A stretch of 64,000 nucleotides of DNA. Source: Candidatus Protochlamydia phocaeensis. Its GTDB lineage: Bacteria; Chlamydiota; Chlamydiia; Chlamydiales; Parachlamydiaceae. Made by a program: the position numbers and the translations under genes. Below, piece by piece: positions 18,480-27,748 of the stretch. The stretch covers positions 55,211 through 119,210 of the forward strand of contig NZ_FCNU01000010.1 in the NCBI RefSeq assembly GCF_001545115.1, read 5' to 3'. The notes under the pieces were generated by a model. The model saw only the letters and a list, made by a program, of their open reading frames with translations, ran no database searches and was not told where the DNA came from. How positions within the stretch are numbered: position 1 is the first letter of the stretch; each line of letters begins with the position of its first letter.

Positions 18480-19304
18480 TTAGCAATTCGATGACGGTTT
18501 CTTACTCCGCAAAGCAAGCAATTCTTGGCTTATGGCTTGTTGCAAGAGAGGATTGGTCGCCAAAATGCGTCCGGATTGCAAATTGACAGGATTTAGGTCG
18601 TAATCGGAGACCCATCCGCCGGCTTCGCGAACGAGAACAATCCCTGCAGCCATATCCCAGGGTTTTAACCCACGCTCCCAATATCCATCGAGTCTTCCGC
18701 AGGCGACATAAGCTAAATCCAATGAGGCAGCGCCTGCCCGCCGCACACCTTGCGTCAAATGCGTGAAATGGCAAAATTCAGCATAATTATTATCAGGGGT
18801 TTCACGGCGATCGTAAGCAAAGCCTGTTGCGAGAAGGCTATCTTTTAAGGAGGGGATGGCGGAGACTTGAATAGAACGGCCGTTGAGTTTAGATCCCAGC
18901 CCTTTAGCGGCCGTATAAAGCTCGGCTGTCAAGGGGTTATAAATGACGCCTAAAATAGGCTCTCCTTGATAAAGCAGACCGATGGAGATGGCAACCATGG
19001 GATATTGATGGGCATAGTTTGTTGTTCCGTCTAAAGGATCAACAATCCAGATAAAATCGGATGAAAGCTGGGAGGACAGTCCCGATTCTTCGGCCAAAAT
19101 GGGATAAGCGGGAAAATTTTGCTGAAGAGCGCGTAAGATCAGCTCTTCCGATTGCCTATCTGCTTCGGTGACCAGATCTCCCGGAAAATTTTTCTCTTGA
19201 ATAGCTGGCAAGTGCCCCCAAAATTTTTTGAGCACTTCTCCTCCTTCTTGAGCAATGCCGACTACAGTTCTCATCCATTGAGAGAGGGAATCAGGAGAAA
19301 TCAT
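18480..19304 (-). CDS. Inositol monophosphatase family phosphatase
   Basis: The 274-residue protein has the full metal-site signature of the family. The EE pair is at 72-73, DPLDGT at 89-94 in a WIVDPLDGTTN context, and a GLKPWDMAAG motif near 211-220 supplies the last metal-binding Asp. Family members dephosphorylate inositol phosphate, fructose-1,6-bisphosphate, or PAP/PAPS (CysQ). The length and WDMAAG context favour the SuhB/IMPase side over CysQ. Bacterial SuhB also assists rRNA transcription complexes. The protein is cytoplasmic and the gene monocistronic by spacing. It diverges from the YchJ-family gene downstream. Confidence 0.9.
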   Translation of the reverse strand: MISPDSLSQWMRTVVGIAQEGGEVLKKFWGHLPAIQEKNFPGDLVTEADRQSEELILRALQQNFPAYPILAEESGLSSQLSSDFIWIVDPLDGTTNYAHQYPMVAISIGLLYQGEPILGVIYNPLTAELYTAAKGLGSKLNGRSIQVSAIPSLKDSLLATGFAYDRRETPDNNYAEFCHFTHLTQGVRRAGAASLDLAYVACGRLDGYWERGLKPWDMAAGIVLVREAGGWVSDYDLNPVNLQSGRILATNPLLQQAISQELLALRSKKPSSNC

Positions 19305-19451
19305 TTAAGGCCGCCTTTAACAATAGGATCTAGGTAAGATAAAATCATGCGTATGAAATATAAAACTATTTAAGATTTTATTCGCAAGATTACTTAAAAG
19401 GTCGCTAGAATGCAAAGCCAAATCGATTGGTCAATCCATAAAGAGGCTCAT

Positions 19452-19898
19452 ATGAATGAATCAAAATCAAGCCCCTGTCCTTGCTGCAGCGGTAAACCTT
19501 ATAAAAGCTGCTGTCAACGCTATCATCGAGGAGAGCTGGCAGAGAATGCTTTAACGCTTATGCGTTCGCGCTATTCGGCTTATGCGCTTCATCTGGCCCC
19601 TTACTTGATCGCCACGACTCATCCGGAGAGTCCCTATTTTGTCTCTAATAGAAAGCAGTGGTTGAAGCAAATCGAAGCGTTCTCTACTCAAACATCTTTC
19701 GATAAGCTGGAAATACTCGACTATCAGCCGGGGGAAGAAGAAGCCTTTGTCACGTTTATTGCCCATTTGAGCAAAGACAAAACCGATTTGAGCTTTACGG
19801 AAAAGAGCCGCTTTAAGAAGCAAGGCCTGGCCTGGCTATACATCGACGGCAAAATTGCACGCGGATGCCTATCGCCCGGACAGGCTAAGAAGCTCTAG
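19452..19898 (+). CDS. YchJ family protein (SEC-C zinc motif plus NTF2-like domain)
   Basis: The start was set at the ATG five bases after AGAGG, giving 148 residues. Residues 8-30 carry the SEC-C cysteine motif, with CPCCSG and SCC as metal ligands. The family hallmark LMRSRYSAYALH follows, then a compact alpha/beta domain. YchJ/UPF0225 proteins have no settled function; the SEC-C motif binds zinc and is also found at the end of SecA. An upstream TTG at 19410 would add 14 residues with no family support. The gene converges with the SIMPL gene, the two stops being three bases apart. Confidence 0.85.
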   Translation: MNESKSSPCPCCSGKPYKSCCQRYHRGELAENALTLMRSRYSAYALHLAPYLIATTHPESPYFVSNRKQWLKQIEAFSTQTSFDKLEILDYQPGEEEAFVTFIAHLSKDKTDLSFTEKSRFKKQGLAWLYIDGKIARGCLSPGQAKKL

Positions 19899-19901
19899 CC
19901 T

Positions 19902-20633
19902 TTAATAGATTCCGTACTCCATTGTGACGACTGCTTTAATGCTTTTCTCGACCGTCGATGTGTCATTTTCGCCATAGTCAGAGACAGTTGTCGAATAGAG
20001 AGGGGTGATTTGAAAAACGCCTTGGGTGGCCGATCTCAAAATACCGACTTGGCTTTTACTGTTCGCCGCTAATTGAGAGGCGCGCACTAGAGCATCTCTT
20101 GCCGCTTCGCCCAAAAGATCGATTTTCAATTCGTCAAATTTTGTGTAGAAATACTCGGGGCGGTATGAGTTAATTTCTATTCCGTCTTTCATCAATTCTG
20201 CAATCTGCTCTGAGAGGGTTTTTACGCTATCGATTTTATGTGAATTGATCGTCAAATTATAGGAAAGATGGTAGCTTTCAATGATGTTTGAGGTATAGCC
20301 CTTCTCATCTTGCTTATAATTCAAAGAGGTATAGACAGGAGAAATGGAAAATTCCTTGCTGTCGAATCCTTGTTGCGCAACATAGGTTTTTACCTTTTCC
20401 AAATTACTCTCGAGTTGCTTATAGGCATCCGGCAGCTTATCTGCGCGGGCATTCAGCTTGCCTTCCCATTTTGCATAGTCGGACGTAATTTTGCGTTCGG
20501 CATATCCTTTAACGCTAATTTTTCCTTGTTTAAGAATGATGGTTTGCAACGTCGATGTGACGAGATAGACGGAGAAAATCAAACTGAGCGCTAGTGTAAT
20601 GGCCAAGCCCCAGAAGCCTTTGTGGATTGACAT
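19902..20633 (-). CDS. SIMPL domain (DUF541) periplasmic protein
   Basis: The start was set at the ATG preceded by AGAGAGG, giving 243 residues; an open frame extends 74 codons further upstream but without a plausible site. A signal-anchor helix (about 8-29) leads to a SIMPL/DUF541 domain. The domain is recognised by the ISVKGYAERKI strand, the ANSKSQVG region and paired beta-alpha repeats. Members are periplasmic or outer-membrane associated and form oligomeric rings; some affect oxidative stress tolerance, but their chemistry is unknown. The gene is divergent from hemF with about 180 bases between starts. Confidence 0.85.
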   Translation of the reverse strand: MSIHKGFWGLAITLALSLIFSVYLVTSTLQTIILKQGKISVKGYAERKITSDYAKWEGKLNARADKLPDAYKQLESNLEKVKTYVAQQGFDSKEFSISPVYTSLNYKQDEKGYTSNIIESYHLSYNLTINSHKIDSVKTLSEQIAELMKDGIEINSYRPEYFYTKFDELKIDLLGEAARDALVRASQLAANSKSQVGILRSATQGVFQITPLYSTTVSDYGENDTSTVEKSIKAVVTMEYGIY

Positions 20634-20816
20634 GCGGACCTCTCTTTTTGAAGTGAAGGTTGAAGATTTTAAAAAGGAAAGGCAATGCTGTCCAATCTTT
20701 TCTACAAATTTTTCAAAATCATTAAAAGCTATGGGGCCGGCATGCTTTTTTTCTGGTTCTAAAACAAATGGGTTTTTACAATCGATTCCTACCTTGAATA
20801 AAAGAGAGGAGTTTAT

Positions 20817-21617
20817 ATGCTTTCTCCACATCCTAAGCGCGAAGAAATCATCCATTTTTTAAGGTCCTTGCGAGAAGACATCATTTCAGCTTTCGAGGAA
20901 TTGGAAGATGGAAAGACATTTGAAAGAAAGACATGGACGCACCACCAAGAAGGTGGGGGCGAAATGGCTGTTTTACGAGGCTCTCGTTTCGAAAAGGCGG
21001 CTGTCAACTGGTCGGGAGTCGGCGGATCTTCTTTTCCCATGGCAGACGGGCTGGGGCCTTTTTTTGCTACCGGCGTCAGTCTGATTACGCATATGGCCAA
21101 TCCGCATGCTCCGACAACCCACTTTAATATCCGCTTTATAGAAACGCAAGGAAAGTATTGGTTTGGAGGAGGATATGATCTAACCCCTATGGGATTTCCC
21201 TACGAAGAAGATACGCAGTATTTTCATCAAGTAGCCAAAGAAGCCCTGGATCCGTTCGGGCCGGACTTTTATCCTGTCTTTTCCCAGCAAGCAAGGGACT
21301 ATTTTTATATTCCTCATCGCAAAAAAGAAAGGGGAATAGGCGGAATATTTTTTGACCATTTCAATACAGGCGATTTCGATGTCGATTACCAGTTGTGGAT
21401 GGCTGTTGGCCGCTCCTTTCTCAAGGCCGTTCTCCCCCTTTATCGCAAGCGCTTGCATCAGCCTTATACCAATCAGGAACGGGAACAGCAGCTGCTTTAC
21501 CGCGGCCATTATGCAGAATTCAATTTAGTATATGACCGAGGGACAAAGTTCGGTTTTCAATCAGGCGGCAATACGGAAGCCATCTTGTGCTCGATGCCTC
21601 CGCTTGCTAAATGGTAA
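20817..21617 (+). CDS. hemF: Oxygen-dependent coproporphyrinogen III oxidase
   Basis: The 266-residue protein matches the aerobic HemF family through WFGGGYDLTP, GIGGIFFDH and YVEFNLVYDRGT-like (here YAEFNLVYDRGT) motifs, and the C-terminal FGFQSGGNTEAIL. HemF decarboxylates two propionates of coproporphyrinogen III to protoporphyrinogen IX using O2, without metal or radical SAM chemistry. The cytoplasmic dimer serves heme synthesis for the oxidase and cytochromes in this window. GAGAGGAG lies just before the ATG. The protein is slightly shorter than the usual ~300 residues, lacking part of the C-terminal extension. Use of HemF fits an aerobic lifestyle. Confidence 0.95.
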   Translation: MLSPHPKREEIIHFLRSLREDIISAFEELEDGKTFERKTWTHHQEGGGEMAVLRGSRFEKAAVNWSGVGGSSFPMADGLGPFFATGVSLITHMANPHAPTTHFNIRFIETQGKYWFGGGYDLTPMGFPYEEDTQYFHQVAKEALDPFGPDFYPVFSQQARDYFYIPHRKKERGIGGIFFDHFNTGDFDVDYQLWMAVGRSFLKAVLPLYRKRLHQPYTNQEREQQLLYRGHYAEFNLVYDRGTKFGFQSGGNTEAILCSMPPLAKW

Positions 21618-21651
21618 TTTAATGTAAATCAATAATAATAGGAAATTGATC

Positions 21652-22332
21652 ATGCGTATTTTGCTTAGACAAGCCCTTCTTTTCCTTATCTGTTGCTGCA
21701 TCAGCAGTCCCTTGCTGGCTGAATTGCGTGGTAAAATAGATTTGGGGCCGACATTTTTGGATGTCGATATTTTAGAGTCCGGTAAGACAGTTGAAACGCT
21801 CTACATGAAGGCGCTTAAAGGAGATGCCAATATCTTAGTCGGTCTTGCCGGCCTATGTGTAAAACCGGGGTTTATTGTGGGGACCGGGCATGGAGATATT
21901 GCGTCTTTTAGCATTGGGATTGGTCACTATACACCTATTACAAAAAAATTCAGCCTGCTCCCGAGTATTGGCGTGACTTTCAGCTATCTTCGCACAAGGG
22001 TGAGCTTTGAGGAGTTGGGACTGTTTCACCTAAAAGAGCGTTTTCGCTCGATCAGTCCTTTTTTAGGACTGGAGTTTTCTTATGCCCTTTCCGAAAAATG
22101 GACATTGGTGGGATTGTTTCAATATGCGTGGAGCCGCACGCATACCAAAATCAGCCCCATTATATCCGATAAAAGTCATTCAAACGGTCCCAATTATTCG
22201 CTGGGATTGGACTATAGCTTGAATAAAAATTGGTCCTTGACTTTTGGAGTTGGGTACAATATTACCCTTTCCAAAGAAAAGCATGGCATTCGAGGCAAAG
22301 GAGCTAAATTAGGCTTGGCTTATTATTTTTAG
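21652..22332 (+). CDS. Outer membrane beta-barrel protein
   Basis: The start was set at the ATG after AGGAAA, giving 226 residues. A signal peptide (about 1-25, ending SPLLA) is followed by alternating hydrophobic strands and Gly/aromatic turns. It ends in GLAYYF, the terminal phenylalanine expected for Bam-dependent outer-membrane insertion. The strand number looks like eight to ten. OmpW/OprF-like small barrels have this layout, but no family signature was recognised. It lies between hemF and a methyltransferase in the same orientation. Confidence 0.7.
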   Translation: MRILLRQALLFLICCCISSPLLAELRGKIDLGPTFLDVDILESGKTVETLYMKALKGDANILVGLAGLCVKPGFIVGTGHGDIASFSIGIGHYTPITKKFSLLPSIGVTFSYLRTRVSFEELGLFHLKERFRSISPFLGLEFSYALSEKWTLVGLFQYAWSRTHTKISPIISDKSHSNGPNYSLGLDYSLNKNWSLTFGVGYNITLSKEKHGIRGKGAKLGLAYYF

Positions 22333-22337
22333 AGAAT

Positions 22338-22366
22338 ATATTAAACGACTAATGGCCTGGATTCAT
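22338..22366 (+). repeat. Dispersed intergenic repeat, family 1 copy
   Basis: This TATTAAACGACTAATGGCCT... stretch just after a stop codon resembles segments at 31125, 35578, 37035, 38392, 23316 and (minus strand) 51661, with approximate core TTAAAACTGCTAATGGC. See the finding on dispersed repeats. Confidence 0.4.
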
Positions 22367-22467
22367 CCTTTTTCGAATGCGGCGATTGGTAATTGACGAT
22401 AAGCTCTAGGAGAAAATCATCTCAAATAAGCTATTATGAGTTGTCATATACCCTCTTAGAAAATCAT

Positions 22468-23310
22468 ATGAAAAAAGAGCAAATTGTTCACTATTATGAT
22501 ACATGCGAGGCGGATTACCGTCTGCTATGGGATTTGGACTATAGCCATGCCATGCATGCTGGTTATTGGGATGAGAAAACCAAGAACTTGCGGCAGGCCT
22601 TAAGGCGTGAAAATGAAATCTTGGCGCAGCGGGCCTCCATCAAGAAAACAGACCGCGTCTTAGATGCCGGTTGCGGGGTGGGAGGAAGTGCTATTTTTTT
22701 AGCGCAGACTTATGGCTGCGACGTTGTGGGAATCACTTTAAGCGAAAAGCAAGTGCTATCGGCCCGCCGCAATGCTGAAAAGGCCAAGGTCAAACCGCTT
22801 CCTACTTTTGCCGTGATGGACTATACGCGTACCACTTTCCCCAATGAATCTTTTGATGTCGTATGGGCCATTGAAAGCGTCTGCCATGTGGAAGATAAAG
22901 CGCTTTTTATCCGGGAAGCATTCCGTTTATTAAAAAAAGGCGGACGCTTGATTCTAGCCGATGGCTTTGCTGCGCAGCCCGACTATGAGGGAGCGGATCG
23001 AGCGCGCATGGAAAGATGGTTGAATGGATGGGGAGTCAAGGAATTGGATATGGCCTCTGAATTTGAAGATAAGCTTGTAGAAGCAGGATTTTCAAATATC
23101 GCTTTTCGAGACGTGACCCCGCATGTCATGCCTTCATCCAAGCGGCTTTATATATACTCGTGGCCAGCGATTATTTTATCTAAGCTGGGTGAACTGATGG
23201 GAAAAAGGACCGTTTCGCAAACGGAAAATTTGTACGGCGCGCGCTGCCAGTACCAAACCTTGAAAAAAGGGTTATGGCGGTATGGCATTTTTTTTGCCGT
23301 AAAGCCTTAG
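22468..23310 (+). CDS. SAM-dependent methyltransferase (sterol/tocopherol methyltransferase-like)
   Basis: The start at the ATG of MKKEQIVHYYD gives 280 residues; a frame open from 22393 has no better start. The SAM site LDAGCGVGGSAIFLA, with GVGG rather than GTGT, lies near residues 67-81. IESVCHVED and KPGG-like LKKGGRLILAD motifs follow. GVGG and WDLDYSHAMHAGYWDE near the start are typical of the Erg6/gamma-tocopherol/cyclopropane-type class I enzymes acting on lipids. The C-terminal hydrophobic region around 225-250 may sit at a membrane. The true substrate is unknown, and a lipid or quinone-like acceptor is an inference. Confidence 0.85.
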   Translation: MKKEQIVHYYDTCEADYRLLWDLDYSHAMHAGYWDEKTKNLRQALRRENEILAQRASIKKTDRVLDAGCGVGGSAIFLAQTYGCDVVGITLSEKQVLSARRNAEKAKVKPLPTFAVMDYTRTTFPNESFDVVWAIESVCHVEDKALFIREAFRLLKKGGRLILADGFAAQPDYEGADRARMERWLNGWGVKELDMASEFEDKLVEAGFSNIAFRDVTPHVMPSSKRLYIYSWPAIILSKLGELMGKRTVSQTENLYGARCQYQTLKKGLWRYGIFFAVKP

Positions 23311-23585
23311 CCGGTATATTAAAACCGCCAATGCTCTGGGAGGTTCCGTTCTTTTTTCCTCTGCGTCCTCTGAGAGGGATATTTACTAACTACCTCTTGA
23401 GTGCGTTCTTTGCCAAAAAGATAAAAACTACAGAGAACGGAGGAGAAATTTGCAAGAAATAGCCGGATGCTTTGCAAATCTCTCAATATAAATTTAAAAT
23501 TGCTTTAGGTCGTATTCCCGAGCCGTTTTTAATCCAGCCTCGACCAATGCTGCTTTGCAGCCGGTTTGCAATTGTCTTTTCCAAC

Positions 23586-25736
23586 TTAAATAAGGGTAAA
23601 CGCTTCCCTGGCCAATGCGGCTCCTTGGATGAAGCTGCCCAATCCCAATTCGCTCGTTTCCAAACTGGGCCCAATGAATATCAAGGATAGGGTAGCAAAA
23701 ATCTCAAAATTAATTATGCGCATGCGGCCAAACACATTGGTTTGAGCAAACGCTGTCATGTTATCCCTTGCAGCCGGAGTTAAGGAAAAAAAATTGCGTC
23801 CGACAGCAAAGCTGAGTGCGCTGCTAAGAATGTGCTGCTCTTGTCCGCGTATGAGAATGTTTTCAACAGCATGAGTGAATCTAAATCCAAATTGCTTAAA
23901 GATGCAGAAAACGACGCCTACAGCAAAACCTATACCAGAGGCAATCGGATGGATAAAAACGGGAACTAGAATGAGTCCCATTGTAATGATGCGATAAACG
24001 AATTCCGCTATTTTTTGGCCAACAGCTTGTAAAGATGTCTTAGAGGTTTGTAGGAGGAAACTATAAATGCGTTTTCTGATGGTTCGCTGGCCGCTTGTCT
24101 GCTCTTCAATATATCGCTTGAGGTTTTCTTTAATTTGATCTTTAGAAATGACTTCTTGTCGAGGAAGAATGCCTTTATCATAAAGATCGTTTTCTGTGTG
24201 CAATCCAATTTCGTCAAATTTAGCTTCTAAATCATGTAGGGAATCGATACGAAGCCATTGCTGGACTTCTTCATAATCTCCGACTCTAAAGTTGCATCGC
24301 TCGGCGCCCAAAAATAACCAAGCTTTAACTTGTTCGTCATCTGCGCCTTCCTGGGAATTTAAGAGGCTGGAAAGATGTTGAATTTGCTCAGATAAATTTA
24401 CTCTGCCTTCATTGACCTGAAGACCGAACAAAGAATGGTAAAAATTATTCAAGCGAGTAAGTAAGAGTTGATCATCCACGACATGGATGAGACGCTCAAT
24501 TTGCGAGAAATTAGCCAGATTTTGATAGTCTCTTGCCCCAATAGCTGCAAAAAAGTTTCTCCAGCGCTGCTTTTCTTGGTAAAGATTTTCTCCTTCACGC
24601 CTCAGTTGGTTCAGCTGCTGGCTAATTTCTTCTAGGCGGCGGGAAAGTGCCTGTTTTTGCTCCGGCTGGCATCCATTAATTTCCTGTCCGAGTTGTCGGA
24701 CCGCCTCCGAAAGTGCAGCATAGCGGGCTTCCAACCTTTCTAGGCCGGCCATCTGATCTAAAAATCGATCAATTCTGCTATTGATTATTCTTAATTTTGG
24801 GCCTTGCAAAAGGTCTATCAGTTGCGAAGGCGTCATCCAATTCGGAACCAAGCGAACGGAGTAATCCAGCAAGAGATTGATGACAGCATTCAGCTCTTCT
24901 CCCTGGCAGTCCAATGTGCATTTAATGCGATTGAAAAAGGCCTCTTCAGTTCTTCTTTGGCAAAGAAGCTCATTTCTTTCGTCTTCATTTAAATGGGTCG
25001 CTTGAATAGCAGTACTTTCTTCGTCTACGCGATTTAAAATCATCCGCAATGGCCTAAGGCCAGGACTGGAAGAGGTATTAAAAGCAGCTGATAGCGCAGG
25101 AGAAGAAGAAAGATGAAAGTAATTGAGGAAGGCTTGCATATAATCGGGAAGTGCGAGAGTCGATAAAAGCCCGATATTGGGCATCAAATTCAATTGCAAT
25201 AGGCCATGGCCAACTTCTGGCAGCTCGTGAAAGCGTTGCTGTAAATAGTCGAAGCGTTCGCGCCAATAAGCATGATTGAGCATGCTATGAGCTTTGCGAA
25301 GAAGCTCATAGCCAATTGGCATCGCATATCCTGTCAAAGTGGTAAAAGCAAAAGCGGACCAAAGAGCGCCGGATGCCGAATAAACCCGTAGGCATTGAAT
25401 AAACGCCGAACCGGATAAGAATGTTCCTACGCTGATGCCTCCCAAGGCCAAACAACCGAAAGTTACAAGTGATGCCACTACGGCTGTTTTAATCATCCAT
25501 GCATTTCCATGCCTTAAGATCTTGGGAACCGCATATAAATTGATGATCGACACCGTTAAGGTAGATAAAATCCATTGACCAGGAGAATAATAACAAAGAG
25601 CCATAGATCCCAATACGCCAGCTGCTAAGAGTGTAACTGTTGCAGCTGATTTCGCCCAGACTGCAATACGCTGCCTATCTGATGGGAAAGACCCTCTCGC
25701 TATTTCGTTGGTAGAAAGAGGCGTTGTCACATTCAT
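23586..25736 (-). CDS. Large multi-helix membrane protein, paralog of 14637-16733
   Basis: The 716-residue protein shares with the 698-residue protein at 14637 an N-terminal hydrophobic region, a central charged coiled-coil region (about 320-400 with many Leu-Arg-Gln repeats) and a conserved block: AWLFLGAERCNF, VQQWLRIDSL, KFDEIGL and DLYDKGILPR. A C-terminal hydrophobic region follows (about 595-640 and 680-716). No enzymatic motif is visible. The pair looks like an expanded lineage-specific family. It has no obvious signal peptide, so if it reaches the host it would need type III secretion, which cannot be judged from sequence. The gene is flanked by the methyltransferase and by gene debris. 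Confidence 0.7.
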   Translation of the reverse strand: MNVTTPLSTNEIARGSFPSDRQRIAVWAKSAATVTLLAAGVLGSMALCYYSPGQWILSTLTVSIINLYAVPKILRHGNAWMIKTAVVASLVTFGCLALGGISVGTFLSGSAFIQCLRVYSASGALWSAFAFTTLTGYAMPIGYELLRKAHSMLNHAYWRERFDYLQQRFHELPEVGHGLLQLNLMPNIGLLSTLALPDYMQAFLNYFHLSSSPALSAAFNTSSSPGLRPLRMILNRVDEESTAIQATHLNEDERNELLCQRRTEEAFFNRIKCTLDCQGEELNAVINLLLDYSVRLVPNWMTPSQLIDLLQGPKLRIINSRIDRFLDQMAGLERLEARYAALSEAVRQLGQEINGCQPEQKQALSRRLEEISQQLNQLRREGENLYQEKQRWRNFFAAIGARDYQNLANFSQIERLIHVVDDQLLLTRLNNFYHSLFGLQVNEGRVNLSEQIQHLSSLLNSQEGADDEQVKAWLFLGAERCNFRVGDYEEVQQWLRIDSLHDLEAKFDEIGLHTENDLYDKGILPRQEVISKDQIKENLKRYIEEQTSGQRTIRKRIYSFLLQTSKTSLQAVGQKIAEFVYRIITMGLILVPVFIHPIASGIGFAVGVVFCIFKQFGFRFTHAVENILIRGQEQHILSSALSFAVGRNFFSLTPAARDNMTAFAQTNVFGRMRIINFEIFATLSLIFIGPSLETSELGLGSFIQGAALAREAFTLI

Positions 25737-26601
25737 ATATATTAACCGGTTTTAAGATTAGTTTGAGATACTAGCAAATTTAGTTAAAATGATTCCATAA
25801 AATTAAGCATGTTATTGTCTATTAATAAAAAATTTAAGATGGTGAATTGTTGTTTATACCTTATTTTGTTTTAATAAATCTTGTTGATTTATTAAAATAA
25901 TGATTTCTTGTTTTATTTAAATTCTTTTCCCATTTTCTGTTCTATTCCTGTTAATGGTCCATTTTTATCAAGGTAAGATTGAGAAACAAGCCGGGATTGG
26001 CATTTAGGACGGGTCATTCGCAGAATAACGCAAAGGGAGGAAAAAGGGAAAGTTGAGACGAGCGGAATGGCTTAAATGAATTTAGTTCCTTAAAGACTTT
26101 ATTGGCATTACAAGCGGCGGACTGTTTAACCCAGGACTTTGTTGCCCGCTTAAGCTATCCGGCTATTGGGCAGAATAAAGGAGGTCGCTATCTTTTGCGC
26201 GTTGGCCTGTCAACAGATCTTTAATCCTGCTTAGATAGATGCGCTTAAGAATCCGTCGTTCTTGGTTTGCTGAGTTTTTAAAGCGAAGAGGCGTCTCCGC
26301 CGGCCTTCCTGGCGCTTATAGGAATGCTATTCGCATTTACAAGGTGACCTTGCTGAATTGGATTGGAAAAAACCTTCCACTAATCCCAAATTTTATAAAA
26401 ATAACAACACTTCATACCTTTAAAGCGCACCAAAGCTCTTTTTGCCGCTTTGGGATATCCGGTCGGCTCCCATACTTTCCGGCCATATATGAATAGCTAG
26501 CAATAATTGGTTTGAGTCGCTTTGTGAGATCAGCTTTGGCAAGTTTGCTTGAGCTGCTTATCAACGCTTCCTTACCTGTGTAGAATTGTTTTCTAATTTA
26601 G
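25737..26601. other. AT-rich gap with coding remnants
   Basis: No intact gene was supported. A 258-base open frame at 26239 lacks a ribosome binding site and compositional support. At 26057-26224 (+) a 55-codon frame ending in GGRYLLRVGLSTDL then stop reads like the tail of a lost gene. The first 250 bases (25741-25990) are very AT-rich and carry the upstream region of the 716-residue protein gene. Confidence 0.5.
26057..26224 (+). pseudogene. C-terminal fragment of an unidentified protein
   Basis: Reading + strand from a stop at 26054, the 55 codons give a balanced, protein-like sequence (NEFSSLKTLLALQAADC, then QDFVARLSYPAIGQ and GGRYLLRVGLSTDL) ending at TAA 26222. There is no start codon in frame with a ribosome binding site. 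The parent family was not recognised. Confidence 0.35.
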
Positions 26602-27163
26602 GGGAAATTCATTGAAAACGACGATTCCTTTTTCTTACATATGCAGGGAGATTCCTATTTTTATAGAAAACATAGAAGTTTTTTACGAAGCTTGATTTAT
26701 GGTGATTTATTCTGCGTTTCAAAATAGATCGGAAATAAGCTAGAAATTCGTTGTAATGAGTCTAAAAAAAGGCAAGTTCACGTATGCAAGAGCGAGTTTT
26801 TTCGAAATAGAAAACGTAAAGTTTAATCTTATTTCTTTGGATTACAGGATATAAATTCAATAATTTTAGAGCTTGATTCTCTTTATCAAAGATCTGGTGA
26901 AAGAAAAAGCAAGCGAGGATTTAAAGAAATAGTAGCAGGATTTGCTAATATTATCTATAACGGTGGCGTTAATTTTCCTTTAAACCATTTGTACGTGGAA
27001 AATTTGGTATTACTATGAGTTAGAAATCATAGTAAAAGGCATCGTGGAAAGTTTCTATTATCACAGCTTTAAGAATCAGGGATTAGTTTGGCAAGCAATC
27101 GCTGGTATTAAATGTTCTGTTTATAAGAATCTTGAAATCACTAAAGAATTGCTTTGTCTTTAA
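26602..27163 (+). pseudogene. Degenerate gene with two in-frame stops and a frameshift
   Basis: From 26602 one frame runs through FIENDDSFFLHMQGDSYFYR, an in-frame TAG at 26725, about 32 more codons, a TAA at 26824, then LQDINSIILELDSLYQR and GFKEIVAGFANIIYNGG. Around 26990-27016 the sense reading passes to the +1 frame (KIWYYYELEIIVKGIVESFY, then FKNQGLVWQAIAGIKC) and ends at TAA 27161. The continuity of protein-like sequence across three lesions indicates a decayed gene of about 185 residues. No family was recognised. Confidence 0.5.
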
Positions 27164-27221
27164 CTTATTATTTCTCAATTCATTATTTCGTTTAACACTT
27201 TATTATGGACTATGAAATCTT

Positions 27222-27677
27222 ATGAAATCTGTTATGCAATTTATTTTGGCGGCCTGCTTATTAATAGCGACGTGTTCTTTTGGTTCAGCTACCGGCCCTA
27301 CTATAGTAACTAAAGGAAATGTAATTTATTCCTTTAATTCAGGAAAAATACAATGCCAGTCTCAGATTGATCCGAATGGTCAATTAGCTATCCTATTAAC
27401 AAGCTTGAAAGGCAATACTAAAATTCGATTCCTTGAGTTAAATTCCAGAAATTCGAAAAAAGGAACGAATGAATATGTATTAAAAATTTTCATGGTGGTG
27501 GAAAGCAGCGAATATGCGGATCTCTGTGGTGGTTGGTCTGATGCTCAAGAAGTGACAATTGTCATTGATCCTAAACAGGTGCCAGAGATTAATTTAACTG
27601 GAGATGAAGTATATTTTTCAGGACAAGTTAAAGTTTTTCTTCCCAAAGAGGATCGCTTTACTCTCTTTAAGAGTTAA
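27222..27677 (+). CDS. Small secreted protein of unknown function
   Basis: The 151-residue protein begins with a signal peptide (hydrophobic core about 6-18, cleavage likely after FGSA). The cysteine in IATC is at a lipobox-like position but with Thr before it, so a soluble secreted protein is more likely than a lipoprotein. The mature part is strand-rich and acidic to neutral with two cysteines. No family was recognised. The ATG lacks a strong ribosome binding site; ATGs seven to twelve bases apart leave a few residues of uncertainty. A hairpin terminator follows the stop. Confidence 0.6.
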   Translation: MKSVMQFILAACLLIATCSFGSATGPTIVTKGNVIYSFNSGKIQCQSQIDPNGQLAILLTSLKGNTKIRFLELNSRNSKKGTNEYVLKIFMVVESSEYADLCGGWSDAQEVTIVIDPKQVPEINLTGDEVYFSGQVKVFLPKEDRFTLFKS

Positions 27678-27696
27678 AAATTTCATAGGAGATATG

Positions 27697-27733
27697 GAGA
27701 TGTTATATCCTATAACATCTCTAAAAAATTTTT
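27697..27733. terminator. Hairpin terminator between convergent genes
   Basis: GAGATGTTATA (27697-27707) and TATAACATCTC (27711-27721) form a perfect 11-bp stem with a three-base loop, followed by TAAAAAATTTTTTG. It lies between the stops of the 27222 (+) and 27749 (-) genes. Confidence 0.6.
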
Positions 27734-27748
27734 GCCCTAAGCTCTTTA

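Noticed and set aside
20639..20862. Open frames over the hemF upstream region
   Set aside because: They overlap the divergent SIMPL and hemF promoter region and have no ribosome site or protein-like sequence.
26239..26496. 85-codon ORF in the gene-poor region
   Set aside because: No ribosome site and unconvincing composition; other frames of the same stretch look just as protein-like, consistent with decayed sequence.
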